Positions 1 to 7,695 of a stretch of 32,187 bases of DNA are shown here, in pieces (position 1 is the stretch's first letter; every line of letters begins with the position of its first letter). Made by a program: the position numbers and the translations under genes. Below the pieces are notes generated by a model, which was not told the DNA's origin, searched no databases, and worked only from the letters and a program-made list of their open reading frames with translations. The DNA is from Gemmataceae bacterium (GTDB lineage Bacteria; Planctomycetota; Planctomycetia; Gemmatales; Gemmataceae): the NCBI GenBank assembly GCA_019747655.1, contig JAIEQO010000080.1:1-32187 (forward strand). Direction: 5' to 3'.

Positions 1-77
1 CAGAAGAAGTTCTGGCCGAAGCTTTACGACTACGCCCAGCCGGCCGAGGGGGAGACCGCACAGCTCATGGCGCAGGT
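1..77. repeat. Terminal direct repeat (assembly overlap of a circular molecule), left copy
   Basis: Bases 1-77 are identical to 32111-32187. The repeat lies inside one continuous reading frame that is open on both sides, so joining the ends restores an uninterrupted gene. A 77-base exact overlap equals a common assembler k-mer, so this is most likely a contig-closure overlap and not a biological repeat. Non-redundant length would be 32,110 bp. Confidence 0.93.
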
Positions 78-321
78 CAAAGTCCACCGCGAGTTCCCGG
101 GCAACCTGGTATCGTTCGACGCCGCCTACGAGCGGGCGGTAGACAACAACTATTGCGACCGACCCGTGAAGGCCGCGGCAGGGGACGACCTAGTTACCCT
201 GATGCTCTCGACGGCAAAGACCGGGGACGACATCAACCACGCGAACCGAGTGATGAACAACCTCAGAGGCCCGTCGCACGACCCCGGTACCCCAGGCGAC
301 GACGAAGGGCCGAAGTTGTAG
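1..321 (+). CDS. Junction-spanning small protein, 3' part (nucleotidyltransferase-like, degenerate)
   Basis: This is the C-terminal 106 residues of a 171-residue protein that starts with GTG at 31916 and crosses the circular junction. An internal ATG at 67 exists, but the frame is open through base 1 and continues at the other end of the window, so it is not the start. The tail has the pattern AAGDDLVTLMLSTAKTGDDI followed by NHANRVMNNL, which resembles the 'edLialKl-a-rDl-Da--L' C-terminal segment of AbiEii-type and related minimal nucleotidyltransferases. The acidic catalytic motif of that family is not evident, so an active enzyme is doubtful. Family placement is inference; no function is assigned. 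Confidence 0.6.
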   Translation, partial: QKKFWPKLYDYAQPAEGETAQLMAQVKVHREFPGNLVSFDAAYERAVDNNYCDRPVKAAAGDDLVTLMLSTAKTGDDINHANRVMNNLRGPSHDPGTPGDDEGPKL

Positions 322-428
322 GCTCGTGTCCCCCACCGGGTATCGGGCGTCACAATCCGGGCGGCCGCGCGACATCGGGTGGCTCGGTGAGATCACAACC
401 CGCAGCCAACCCTGAACGAGACACGCCC

Positions 429-3400
429 ATGTCCAGCAAGTTCAAGGTGCCTCGCGAGTTCCTGCTCGTGCTGCTGGCGCTCGTCGTTCTGGGCGCCACC
501 CTCGTCGCCTTTCGCATGAAGAAGGGTGAGCCGGCGGGCATTACGGAGGAGCCTCGACAACCGGCGGTTGAGCCCGACCGGCCCCAGAACTCAGAACCGA
601 CACCACCCGCCCCGCCGGTACCGGCCGGACAGAATCCGCGTCCGCCGGCTCCGAACTCCGACGGTGCCAAGGGTGCGGCTGACCAGGCTACGGCGGTGAA
701 GCAGGTGATCGACGAGCTCGACCGCGACCTCGAAGGGAACGACGTCAAGCCGGGCGGGACGGTGGCGTGGAACCAAGGGGCGCTCGCGGACCCTCGTGAG
801 GCACTCCGCCGGCGGCTGGCCGAGTCCAACCTGACCCCGGAGCAGCAGAAGGCCGTCGAGGAGAAGGTCCGCAAGACCGTCGAGGACGAGTTCCGCGCGT
901 ACCTCAAGGCCCAGGAGCGGGGCTGGAAGCTCAACGAGCTGCCCGACCGCAACCTGCGGTTTACGGCCGCCATGCTGCCGGACACCCCTGACCCGGACAC
1001 GGACTTCGAGCTCCTGCTCAACTTCTCCGGCGTTCGGTACGTCGACCTGAGCCGAGTGCGGTGGAACGCGGTGTCGGAGGCTGGGTTCCGGCACCTCGCC
1101 GCCGCGAAGAAGGTGCAGGTGCTCAAGATCCCCGGGTACCCGCTCACCCGGCCGGTCGCCCAGGTGGTGGCGTCGCTGAAGCAGCTCGTCGAGCTCGACG
1201 CCCCGAACGCCCGGACCACGGACGACGGGCTCCGCGAGCTGGCCGTCCTCCCCGCGCTGCGGGTGCTGAACCTGGCCGGCACGCGGGTGTTCGGCGAGAA
1301 CCTGGACGGAGTCACCTTTTCCCGTCTGGAGTCGCTGTCGTTGGCGAACACCGGGTTCTCCGGCGGCGGCGTCCGCCCCGACACCTTTCCAGCACTCAAG
1401 CGGCTGAGCCTGACCGGCACGACCTTCACCGGCACCGGGCTCACTGCTCGGGCGTTCCCGGCCCTGGAGGAACTCGACCTCAGCGGTTCGAAGTTTGTCG
1501 GGGACGCGAGGACCGGGGACGCCTTCCCGGCTCTGAAATCACTCAACGTGCGGGAGTCCGCGTTCACCGGCACGGCTCTGGCCCAAGCCACCTTCCCCGC
1601 GTTGACCACGTTCACGGTCGGCAAGGCCCGCATCGAACGCCTGCCCCGGCTGCCGGCCGTCGAGCGGATCGACCTCAACGGCGCCACGATCACTGAGCCC
1701 GGGTGGGCCGACCTCGCTGGAATGACGACCCTTAACTCGCTCGACGTAGACGGGGTGCAGGTGACGGACGAGGCGGCGGCCGCCCTCGCCAAGCTGACCC
1801 GGCTGGAGACCCTCCGGTTCAGCCCGTCCGGGCTGGTGCTCTACCAACACCTACCGGCGTTTGCCAACCACACCCGCCTGGCGCTGCCGGACGCCACCCC
1901 GTTCTTCCCCCGGCGGAAGTTCGACCTCCTCCTCCCGGCCGCACCGGTGAAACATTTGGCGGGCTGGCAACGCTTGACCGCCCTCGACCTCAGCGGCTAC
2001 GCCACGTACGACGCGGACCTCGCCGCGGTCGGCCGGATGACCGGGCTGGAGCGACTCGATCTGACCGGCACCAACGTCACCTGGGCCGGCGTGGCGCAAC
2101 TCGCCTCCCTCCCCAAGCTCCAGTCGCTGACGCTCGCCAAAACCGCGGTCACGGACGAGGCGGTGTTGTACGTGGCTGCGATGGCCGAGACGAAGGCGCT
2201 CCGGACGGTCGACCTCACCGAAACGAAGGTGTCCGAGGCGGCCCGGGCTTGGCTGCTCGACCGCTGCCCGAAGCTCACGGTCGTCCCCGCCCCCGACGAC
2301 AAGGTCCGCGGCGTGGAGCCGAAGCTCGACCGGGCCGCGGTCGGCAGACCACTCGCCGCCTGGCCGGAGGAGGCCGACGGTGCCGTCGCCCTGGCCGTTG
2401 CCGTCCTCCGAGCGGGGAACGACCCGGCGAAAATGGTGCAGACGCTTACGACCCTCGACGGCCAGGGCCGACTCAAGCCGTCCAAAGACCCGGCCGTCGA
2501 CGAGTACGTAAGCTACGTCGTCAAGGCTTGCTTGTTGTGGAACCGCAAGGTGGCCGAGCACGTCCTTTCGAGTGCCGCCGAGAAGGACGAGTATTCCGCC
2601 TTCGTTCGCCAGACCGCCGTGTCGATCGCAATGCGGGAGAAGTTCGGGCACGACCTGGTGTACTCCCAGGGCGTACGACTCCTGAAAGCGGCGGCAACGG
2701 CGGGGCCGCCACTGTCCGCGGACGACGAAGCCATCATCCAGCATGCCACCGCGTTAGCGGCCCTGCTCCCGGCAGACCAGGCCAAGCGGGCGCGGGAATT
2801 CCTGGCCCGCCTCGGGGCGGCCTCGCCCCGCTTTTCGAGTCCCGCCCTCAAGGGCGCCGCGTACGACCTAGTTCACGGGAACCGGAACGGCCTGCCGGCG
2901 TGGCGGTGGTCGGTGACCGACCTCAAGGCCGACGCAAAGACCGGCAGCGTCACCAGGCGGGTGAGCCGACTGCTCCGGCCGGAAAGCACCCTCGAACTCC
3001 CCGCCGACCCGCAACGGAGTTACCCCCGGGTCACGTTCCACCCGAACCTGCGGGAAGTGGCCGTGTGGTCGGCCGCCGTCGGCATCCGTGTTTACGACTT
3101 GGCGACCAAAAAGGTTACTCGGGAGTTCACCGACTCGGGCGTGACGATCGGGGTAGACAACCTGAACTGGTCGCCGGACGGGAATTGGCTCAGCTACACG
3201 CTCCCGGACCGGTTCGTCGTGCGGCGGGTCACGGACGGGGCCCCGGTGATCGACAGAACCGTCGAAGGAACTCCAGCCCACGCCTGGAGTGCGGACGGCG
3301 TGCGGGTCGCGACCGTCTCGACAGCCCCGAAAACGAAGATCCTTAGCGTCGCCGTGTTTGACCCCAAGACGGGCAAGGAGGTCGGTCGGCTCGACGATGC

Positions 3401-3986
3401 GGACGGACGCCTCGCCGGCAGCCGGGTGATCGCACTCGGGTTCGGGGGGGACGGGTCGGTGCGGCTCGAAGGTGCCACCAAGGCCGAAACGCGATACGGG
3501 GCTGTTCTCGACCCGCAGACCGGAAGGGGCAAGTTTACGGACCCGCTCGGCTGTGACGACCTTCTCACGGCGGGTGGGCGGCTGGTGGTCGTTTCGAAAA
3601 CCAAGACGCCGGGCAAGACGGTTTTCACCGATGCGGCGTCTGGCGAGCAGATCGCTGCCATGACCGGGGACGCTCACTCGCTCGCTGGCAGCCGCGACGG
3701 CAACCTCCTGTTCGCGCTCAGCCCGGACGGCTGGTGCCGGGTGACGAACGTGAAGGGGCCAATCGAGCTCGCGCCGGTCTGGGCGGTCGGAGGAGAACTC
3801 GTCCCGCGTGAGTACAAGCCGCGTGCTCTCCGGCACTCCTCCGACGGGTCACGGCTTGGGGTCTCGTTCCTCACGACTGCCGCCGACAACTTGACCCTTC
3901 ACGTCCGGGTCTGGAGCACCGATCTGACGGCCGGATCCGATGTTGAGGAGCCTCTCTCGCTGGAGCATCCGGAGAAGGTCGATTAG
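429..3986 (+). CDS. Membrane-anchored leucine-rich-repeat / beta-propeller-like giant protein
   Basis: The product is 1185 residues from the ATG at 429. The frame is open further upstream, but an earlier start would overlap the preceding gene and would bury the membrane anchor. Residues about 8-28 (EFLLVLLALVVLGATLVAF) form one transmembrane segment or uncleaved signal anchor, followed by a proline-rich linker (about 40-75). Residues about 200-620 carry many leucine-rich repeats of the type L--L-L-GT-(V/F)---G. A helical stretch (about 625-850) follows, then a WD40/propeller-like end with repeated WSPDG and WSADG-type turns. The arrangement suggests an anchored, outward-facing interaction or scaffold protein. 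LRR plus propeller proteins of this size are common in Planctomycetes; the ligand is unknown. The start has no strong Shine-Dalgarno sequence. Confidence 0.85.
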   Translation: MSSKFKVPREFLLVLLALVVLGATLVAFRMKKGEPAGITEEPRQPAVEPDRPQNSEPTPPAPPVPAGQNPRPPAPNSDGAKGAADQATAVKQVIDELDRDLEGNDVKPGGTVAWNQGALADPREALRRRLAESNLTPEQQKAVEEKVRKTVEDEFRAYLKAQERGWKLNELPDRNLRFTAAMLPDTPDPDTDFELLLNFSGVRYVDLSRVRWNAVSEAGFRHLAAAKKVQVLKIPGYPLTRPVAQVVASLKQLVELDAPNARTTDDGLRELAVLPALRVLNLAGTRVFGENLDGVTFSRLESLSLANTGFSGGGVRPDTFPALKRLSLTGTTFTGTGLTARAFPALEELDLSGSKFVGDARTGDAFPALKSLNVRESAFTGTALAQATFPALTTFTVGKARIERLPRLPAVERIDLNGATITEPGWADLAGMTTLNSLDVDGVQVTDEAAAALAKLTRLETLRFSPSGLVLYQHLPAFANHTRLALPDATPFFPRRKFDLLLPAAPVKHLAGWQRLTALDLSGYATYDADLAAVGRMTGLERLDLTGTNVTWAGVAQLASLPKLQSLTLAKTAVTDEAVLYVAAMAETKALRTVDLTETKVSEAARAWLLDRCPKLTVVPAPDDKVRGVEPKLDRAAVGRPLAAWPEEADGAVALAVAVLRAGNDPAKMVQTLTTLDGQGRLKPSKDPAVDEYVSYVVKACLLWNRKVAEHVLSSAAEKDEYSAFVRQTAVSIAMREKFGHDLVYSQGVRLLKAAATAGPPLSADDEAIIQHATALAALLPADQAKRAREFLARLGAASPRFSSPALKGAAYDLVHGNRNGLPAWRWSVTDLKADAKTGSVTRRVSRLLRPESTLELPADPQRSYPRVTFHPNLREVAVWSAAVGIRVYDLATKKVTREFTDSGVTIGVDNLNWSPDGNWLSYTLPDRFVVRRVTDGAPVIDRTVEGTPAHAWSADGVRVATVSTAPKTKILSVAVFDPKTGKEVGRLDDADGRLAGSRVIALGFGGDGSVRLEGATKAETRYGAVLDPQTGRGKFTDPLGCDDLLTAGGRLVVVSKTKTPGKTVFTDAASGEQIAAMTGDAHSLAGSRDGNLLFALSPDGWCRVTNVKGPIELAPVWAVGGELVPREYKPRALRHSSDGSRLGVSFLTTAADNLTLHVRVWSTDLTAGSDVEEPLSLEHPEKVD

Positions 3987-4014
3987 GGAGAGCCTGAGAT
4001 GGTGTAGCCCAGGC

Positions 4015-4236
4015 TCACCCCTTCCAGAGCCGGAGTAGCTCCGCATTACCCTCTTCCGGCGGCGGTTCTAAGGCGTCCGTCATGAACACCTCAACCACTC
4101 GGCGGGCTTCGGCCAGGGCGTCGGCCGCGAACGACACTTCGAGGGACGCCCAGAACGCCCGGCGGTCGTCGTCGGTGACATCCGGGTCGGCGAGAAACGC
4201 CCGGTATGCGGCCCACACCTCGGAAATGTCCGTCAT
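4015..4236 (-). CDS. Small acidic hypothetical protein (73 aa)
   Basis: A compact, helix-rich 73-residue product starting MTDISEVWAAYRAFLADPD, with several acidic residues and an acidic proline cluster (EPPPEEG) near the end. It is transcribed divergently from the SRAP gene, with 52 bases between the two start codons. I do not recognise a family. Amino-acid composition is protein-like (amphipathic helices W-AYRAFL and AEARRVVEVF), which favours a real gene over a shadow. It is convergent with the LRR gene, whose stop lies 28 bases away. Confidence 0.55.
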   Translation of the reverse strand: MTDISEVWAAYRAFLADPDVTDDDRRAFWASLEVSFAADALAEARRVVEVFMTDALEPPPEEGNAELLRLWKG

Positions 4237-4273
4237 CTAATGCTTGGATGCCGAGTAGAGCGACACCGCCGCG

Positions 4274-4288
4274 TGGTACACTGGGGGC
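4274..4288 (+). promoter_or_regulatory. Extended -10 promoter, short or absent 5' leader, SRAP gene
   Basis: TGG-TACACT at 4274-4282 is an extended -10 element (TGn plus TAnnnT) only six bases before the ATG at 4289. The -10 begins exactly 12 bases before the start codon, as it also does before the genes at 14170 and 18144. Transcription would begin at or very near the start codon, giving a leaderless message. No good -35 is visible. The start site is inferred. Confidence 0.5.
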
Positions 4289-4960
4289 ATGTGCGGCCGC
4301 TTCGTCCAGGACGCTCCCGTCGAGGCCATCGTCCATCGGTTCGGGATTCCCGAGCGGGGCGGCGTGCCGGAGCTGCCTGCCCGGTACAACGTCCCCCCGA
4401 CTCGGCCCGCGTATGTCGTCGGGTACAACCCGCAGAAGGCCCGGCGGGGCCTCGCCGTGATGAACTGGGGGCTCGTGCCCCGGTGGTGGCGAAAACCGCT
4501 CAAGGAGGCGACCAAGCCCATCAACGCGACCGCCGAGGGCATCGCCGAGAAACCCACCTTCCGGGAGCCGTTCCGGTCAAGGAGGTGCCTCGTTCCGGTG
4601 TCCGGGTTCTACGAGTGGGAGAAGCGGAGCGGGACCAAGGTCCCGCACCTGTTCCGCCCGGTCGGGGACGACCTCTTCGCCCTGGCGGGCGTCTGGGACT
4701 ACTGGCCCGAGGGCAAGCTCTTCACCTTCGCCGTGGTCACGACCACCCCGAACGCGGTCGTCGAACCCCTCCACGACCGGATGCCGGTCGTCCTCCCGCC
4801 CGAGGCGTGGGAGGCTTGGCTCGACCCGGGCACGCCGCTCGCGGATGTGAAGGCCCTCCTTCGCCCCTTCCCCGCCGACCGGATGACCGAGTACCCCGTC
4901 AGCCGGCTCGTCAACTCGCCGAAGAACGACGGGCCGGAGCTACTTGTTCCGGCCGCTTGA
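4289..4960 (+). CDS. SRAP-domain protein (YedK/HMCES family)
   Basis: The 223-residue product matches the SOS-response-associated peptidase fold over its full length. YedK/HMCES proteins bind abasic sites in single-stranded DNA and form a covalent thiazolidine cross-link through the N-terminal Cys2 after removal of Met1. The expected residues are present: MCGRF start with Cys2, Asn34 in ARYNVPPT, Asn79 in INATAE, Glu109 in GFYEW and His162 in HDRMPVVL. On a mobilisable plasmid it could protect single-stranded transfer DNA; that role is inference from context. There is no strong ribosome-binding site, consistent with the leaderless promoter just upstream. Confidence 0.95.
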   Translation: MCGRFVQDAPVEAIVHRFGIPERGGVPELPARYNVPPTRPAYVVGYNPQKARRGLAVMNWGLVPRWWRKPLKEATKPINATAEGIAEKPTFREPFRSRRCLVPVSGFYEWEKRSGTKVPHLFRPVGDDLFALAGVWDYWPEGKLFTFAVVTTTPNAVVEPLHDRMPVVLPPEAWEAWLDPGTPLADVKALLRPFPADRMTEYPVSRLVNSPKNDGPELLVPAA

Positions 4961-5402
4961 CCGAACCGCATCAATTGCACAATTAGGCAAACTTTAGCGT
5001 TCTCGTCCGGTTCGCCCCGGCCCCGCCGTACCTGGTAGACTCACCGGATTTCGACCCTTCCCGCCCTCTCATTTTTTGCCCCCGGGCAACCCTCCCCCGC
5101 ATTGTTGCGGGAGCGGGACACCGTCCGGCTACATACCCCCGGGGCCGCCTCCGCTGGCAGGCTCCCGGCCCGCCGCCGACGATGCCGCTGTCGAAACGCC
5201 CGGTTCGACCCGGCCGAGCGGCCTCGACCAAACTCGGGTCGGGTAGCGGATACCATCCGGGCCGGGGGGGCGGCCTCCCGGTGCAGGTGTGGGTAGGGAG
5301 TGACCCGGCCGTTCCGGGTACGCTCCGGCGGGTAACCTGCCCGGCTAAATAAGGGCTCCGGGCCGCCGAACGCGGCCCACAACCAATCGGGAGGTAGCAG
5401 CG
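4961..5402. other. Gene-free interval with small hairpins
   Basis: No convincing gene is seen in these 442 bases. There are short palindromes: CCCGCA-ttgt-TGCGGG at 5096-5111, and GGGCCGC-cgaac-GCGGCCC at 5360-5378, which sits about 25 bases before the start of the next gene and would fall in its 5' leader. Open frames on the minus strand here are arginine/proline-rich and look like GC shadows. I see no tRNA. Confidence 0.5.
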
Positions 5403-5576
5403 ATGGAATGGGTAGCCATCACCGGCGTGGTGGTCGGGCCGGTGGCCGTGGTCGGCCTGGTCGTCCTCGGGGTGTTCGCCATCGGCCGGGACCACTGGTT
5501 CACCGGCAAGGCGTCGAAGGACGGCATCGAGGTCACCAGCGGTCCGACGGCCGAGCCTAAGCCGGCCAAAGAGTGA
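5403..5576 (+). CDS. Small single-pass membrane protein (57 aa)
   Basis: ATG at 5403 follows an excellent ribosome-binding site (GGGAGGT, 5389-5395). The 57-residue product begins MEWVAITGVVVGPVAVVGL; residues about 4-27 form one hydrophobic helix. A short charged tail ending in TAEPKPAKE follows. Strong translation signal, clean hydrophobic segment and no competing gene support it. Function unknown; such short membrane proteins are common and poorly annotated in planctomycetes. Confidence 0.72.
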   Translation: MEWVAITGVVVGPVAVVGLVVLGVFAIGRDHWFTGKASKDGIEVTSGPTAEPKPAKE

Positions 5577-5674
5577 CCGCCGGGGCGGGGGTGGGCGGTC
5601 CGGTTATAACGCCGACCGCTCCGCCCGGGCTCGAGCTAGGGATGAATCGGACCTACCGCACGAAACCGCCTTTG

Positions 5675-5704
5675 TGGTACATAAAGGAGGTTATGCACGG
5701 CTAA
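5675..5704 (+). promoter_or_regulatory. Extended -10 followed by strong SD and a three-codon ORF
   Basis: TGG-TACATA at 5675-5683 resembles an extended -10. It runs into AAAGGAGG (5683-5690), a near-perfect anti-SD complement, and then ATG CAC GGC TAA at 5693-5704, a Met-His-Gly-stop minigene. The gap from SD to ATG is only two bases, short for efficient initiation. It lies about 70 bases upstream of the operon that ends in the recombinase, so it may be a leader or attenuating element, or chance. Confidence 0.3.
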
Positions 5705-5771
5705 GACGAGCCTCCGACCGCGGGGCGAGGAAACGGCGGTTGATGCCGGGAGGGCCGTGCGAAGGAGGAGC

Positions 5772-6179
5772 GTGACCAAGACGAAGCCCGACCCCGTGAC
5801 CCGCATCCAGGCCCTCGCCCGCTCGTTCCCCGCCCTGTCGGGAGCACCTGGAGTGATACTGCCCGGCATCGACCCGTGGGACCCCGACCGGCTCGACGCC
5901 TGGGCCGGGGAGATGGTCGCCCACCAAGCCTGGGGCCGGCGGTCCGCCGCCCTGTTCATCCTGTCCGTCTGGGACAACGACCAGACCTGGGCGAGCGGCC
6001 GGTTCGACCCGGTGTGGGCGATGGGCAAGTGGGCCGACGGCGACCGGGCGGCGTTCGCCGCCTGGGCCGCCGCCCCGTGGTGGAGTGACGGCGGGAACGC
6101 CGTCCGCCGGCCGCGGCGGGATTCCCGCGAAGGCCGTGAGCGGTTCGGCCGGGCGGGGAGCGGGACAAAGACGCCATGA
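5772..6179 (+). CDS. Hypothetical protein, first gene of the recombinase operon
   Basis: From GTG 5772 the product is 135 residues; an in-frame GTG at 5757 is an alternative. GAAGGAGGA at 5761-5769 precedes 5772 closely. The middle is tryptophan-rich (WDPDRLDAWAGEMVAHQAWG, then WDNDQTW and AAWAAAPWW). The last 30 residues are arginine-rich and low in complexity. I do not recognise a family. Its stop overlaps the next start by ATGA, so it is probably translated in step with the three genes that follow. Confidence 0.6.
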   Translation: MTKTKPDPVTRIQALARSFPALSGAPGVILPGIDPWDPDRLDAWAGEMVAHQAWGRRSAALFILSVWDNDQTWASGRFDPVWAMGKWADGDRAAFAAWAAAPWWSDGGNAVRRPRRDSREGRERFGRAGSGTKTP

Positions 6180-6406
6180 CGGTCGGGAAAGTCGAGATGT
6201 GGTTCGACACGCGATGGGAGGAGGACGGCCCCGCCCTGCTAGGCCGGTTCCGCCGGCGGGCCCTCGCCCAGGGCTGGACCGTGGAGGAGGTCAACCGCTT
6301 CGTGTACAGGGCCGCGGTGAACGGTTATGACGACCTCGCTCGGGAGCTGGCGTTCTGGGTCATTCCCACCCCGCCCCCGACCGAGTTCGGGAAGGAGGGC
6401 CGATGA
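6176..6406 (+). CDS. Hypothetical protein (76 aa), second gene of the recombinase operon
   Basis: ATG 6176 overlaps the previous stop (ATGA, 6176-6179), and its own stop overlaps the antitoxin start (ATGA, 6403-6406). The sequence starts MTVGKVEMWFDTRWEEDG, is alpha-helical in the middle (LLGRFRRRALAQGW), and has a proline-rich tail. No family recognised. Position between an unknown gene and a Phd-type antitoxin allows a regulatory role, but nothing in the sequence proves one. Confidence 0.6.
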   Translation: MTVGKVEMWFDTRWEEDGPALLGRFRRRALAQGWTVEEVNRFVYRAAVNGYDDLARELAFWVIPTPPPTEFGKEGR

Positions 6407-6699
6407 CCGCCGAGCGGGTGTCGGTCAGCCGGCTCAAGGCCCGGCTCTCCGAGTGGCTCGGGAGGGTCCGGGCCGGGAAGACCGTCATCGTCACCGACCG
6501 AGGGAAGCCGGTCGCCCGGCTCGAACCGGTGAGCTGGGACGACGACCCGGACGGCCACCTCGCCGCCCTGGTCGCCGCCGGCCTCGCCCGCCGGCCGCTG
6601 CACAAGCTCGGGGCAAAATTCTTCGACGGCCCGCGGGTGAAGGACCCGACCGGCCAGGTCCTACGAGCATTACTCGCCGAACGGGAGAGCGGCCGATGA
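6403..6699 (+). CDS. Phd/YefM-type antitoxin-like protein
   Basis: The 98-residue product has the N-terminal Phd/YefM pattern: VSVSRLKARLSEWLGRVRAG then KTVIVTDRGKPVARLEP. This domain dimerises, binds its own operator and normally presents a C-terminal tail to a toxin. No toxin gene follows: the tyrosine recombinase begins inside its stop codon (ATGA, 6696-6699). It may be an orphan antitoxin, a transcriptional regulator of the recombinase operon, or an anti-addiction gene acting on a toxin elsewhere. The tail (about 45-98) is basic and alanine-rich. Confidence 0.8.
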   Translation: MTAERVSVSRLKARLSEWLGRVRAGKTVIVTDRGKPVARLEPVSWDDDPDGHLAALVAAGLARRPLHKLGAKFFDGPRVKDPTGQVLRALLAERESGR

Positions 6700-7682
6700 G
6701 CGGCGAACTGGTCGTGGTGAACAAGCACGATGAGGCGGTCGCCCTCGACCCCCGCTCGGTCCTCCCGCCCGCCATCCGGCAGGCCGGCCCCAAAGCCGAG
6801 GAGAAGTTCTTCGAGTTCTTCGCCGCCCGCATCCGCAACGTCAACACCCGGATGGCCTACCTCCGGGCGGTCAAGAAGTTCTTCGCCTGGCTCGAACCGA
6901 GGGGGCTGTCCCTCCCCCAGATTCGCCCCCTCCACGTCGCCGCCTACGTCGAGCAGCTCACCAAGGGCCGCTCCGCCCCGACCGTGAAGCAGAACCTGGC
7001 CGCCGTCCGGATGCTGTTCGACTACCTGGTCCTCAACCAGGTGGTGGAGATGAACCCGGCTTCCGCTGTCCGCGGGCCGAACTACTCGGCCAAGAAGGGG
7101 AAGACCCCGGTCCTCGATGCGGACGAAGCCCGCCAGCTCCTCGACCGCATCGACACGACGAGCGTGGTGGGTCTGCGGGACCGGGCGGTCATAGGGCTCA
7201 TGGTGTACACCTTCGCCCGGGTCGGGGCGCTGGTCGCCATGAACGTGGAGGACTACTACCCGCAGGGCAAGCGGTGGTGGGTGCGGCTGCACGAGAAGGG
7301 CGGCAAGCTCCACGAGGTCCCGGCCCACCACAAGCTCGAGGAGTTCCTCGACGCCTACCTGGAGGCGGCCAAGCTCTGGGACCAGAAGAAGGCCCCGCTC
7401 TTCCGGACTACCAGGGGGAAGACCAAGACGCTCACCGCCCAGCGGATGACCCGGCGGTGGGTCTATGAGATGGTGAAGCGGCGGCAGCGGGACGCCGGCA
7501 TCGAGACGGCCATCGGCTGCCACACCTTCCGGGCCACCGGCATCACCAACTACCTGACCAACGGCGGGACGCTGGAGAAGGCCCAGCAGCTCGCCAACCA
7601 CGAGTCCGCCCGGACGACCAAGCTCTACGACCGCCGGGACGACAAGCTCTCCCTCGACGAGGTCGAGCGGATTACCATCTAG
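6696..7682 (+). CDS. Tyrosine recombinase / integrase
   Basis: From ATG 6696 the product is 328 residues; the frame is open far upstream, but the ATGA overlap and the domain start fix this start. An N-terminal SAM-like core-binding domain (about 25-110) precedes the catalytic domain. Catalytic residues are visible: Arg175 (FARVGAL), Lys201/Lys204 (HEKGGK), His276 and Arg279 (CHTFRATG), His302 (ANHES) and nucleophile Tyr311 (KLYDRR). It could resolve plasmid multimers or integrate or excise a cassette. No att site could be assigned. It is convergent with the hydrolase cluster, with 13 bases between the stops. Confidence 0.93.
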   Translation: MSGELVVVNKHDEAVALDPRSVLPPAIRQAGPKAEEKFFEFFAARIRNVNTRMAYLRAVKKFFAWLEPRGLSLPQIRPLHVAAYVEQLTKGRSAPTVKQNLAAVRMLFDYLVLNQVVEMNPASAVRGPNYSAKKGKTPVLDADEARQLLDRIDTTSVVGLRDRAVIGLMVYTFARVGALVAMNVEDYYPQGKRWWVRLHEKGGKLHEVPAHHKLEEFLDAYLEAAKLWDQKKAPLFRTTRGKTKTLTAQRMTRRWVYEMVKRRQRDAGIETAIGCHTFRATGITNYLTNGGTLEKAQQLANHESARTTKLYDRRDDKLSLDEVERITI

Positions 7683-7695
7683 CGGCCCTGGCCGA

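Noticed and set aside
153-428. Upstream extension of the LRR protein to 153
   Set aside because: It would overlap the junction-spanning gene by 169 bases, has Arg/Pro-rich composition, and would bury the membrane anchor that follows ATG 429.
350-1792. 480-codon minus-strand frame under the LRR gene
   Set aside because: Ser/Arg-rich shadow of a GC-rich gene with no domain and no translation signal.
4961-5402. tRNA gene
   Set aside because: A TGGTAGAC-like D-loop and a GGTTCGCC-like segment are present, but no cloverleaf can be built around them.
6327-6695. Upstream extension of the recombinase to 6327
   Set aside because: It overlaps the Phd-type antitoxin gene completely and is Arg/Pro-rich; the ATGA overlap at 6696 is the natural start.
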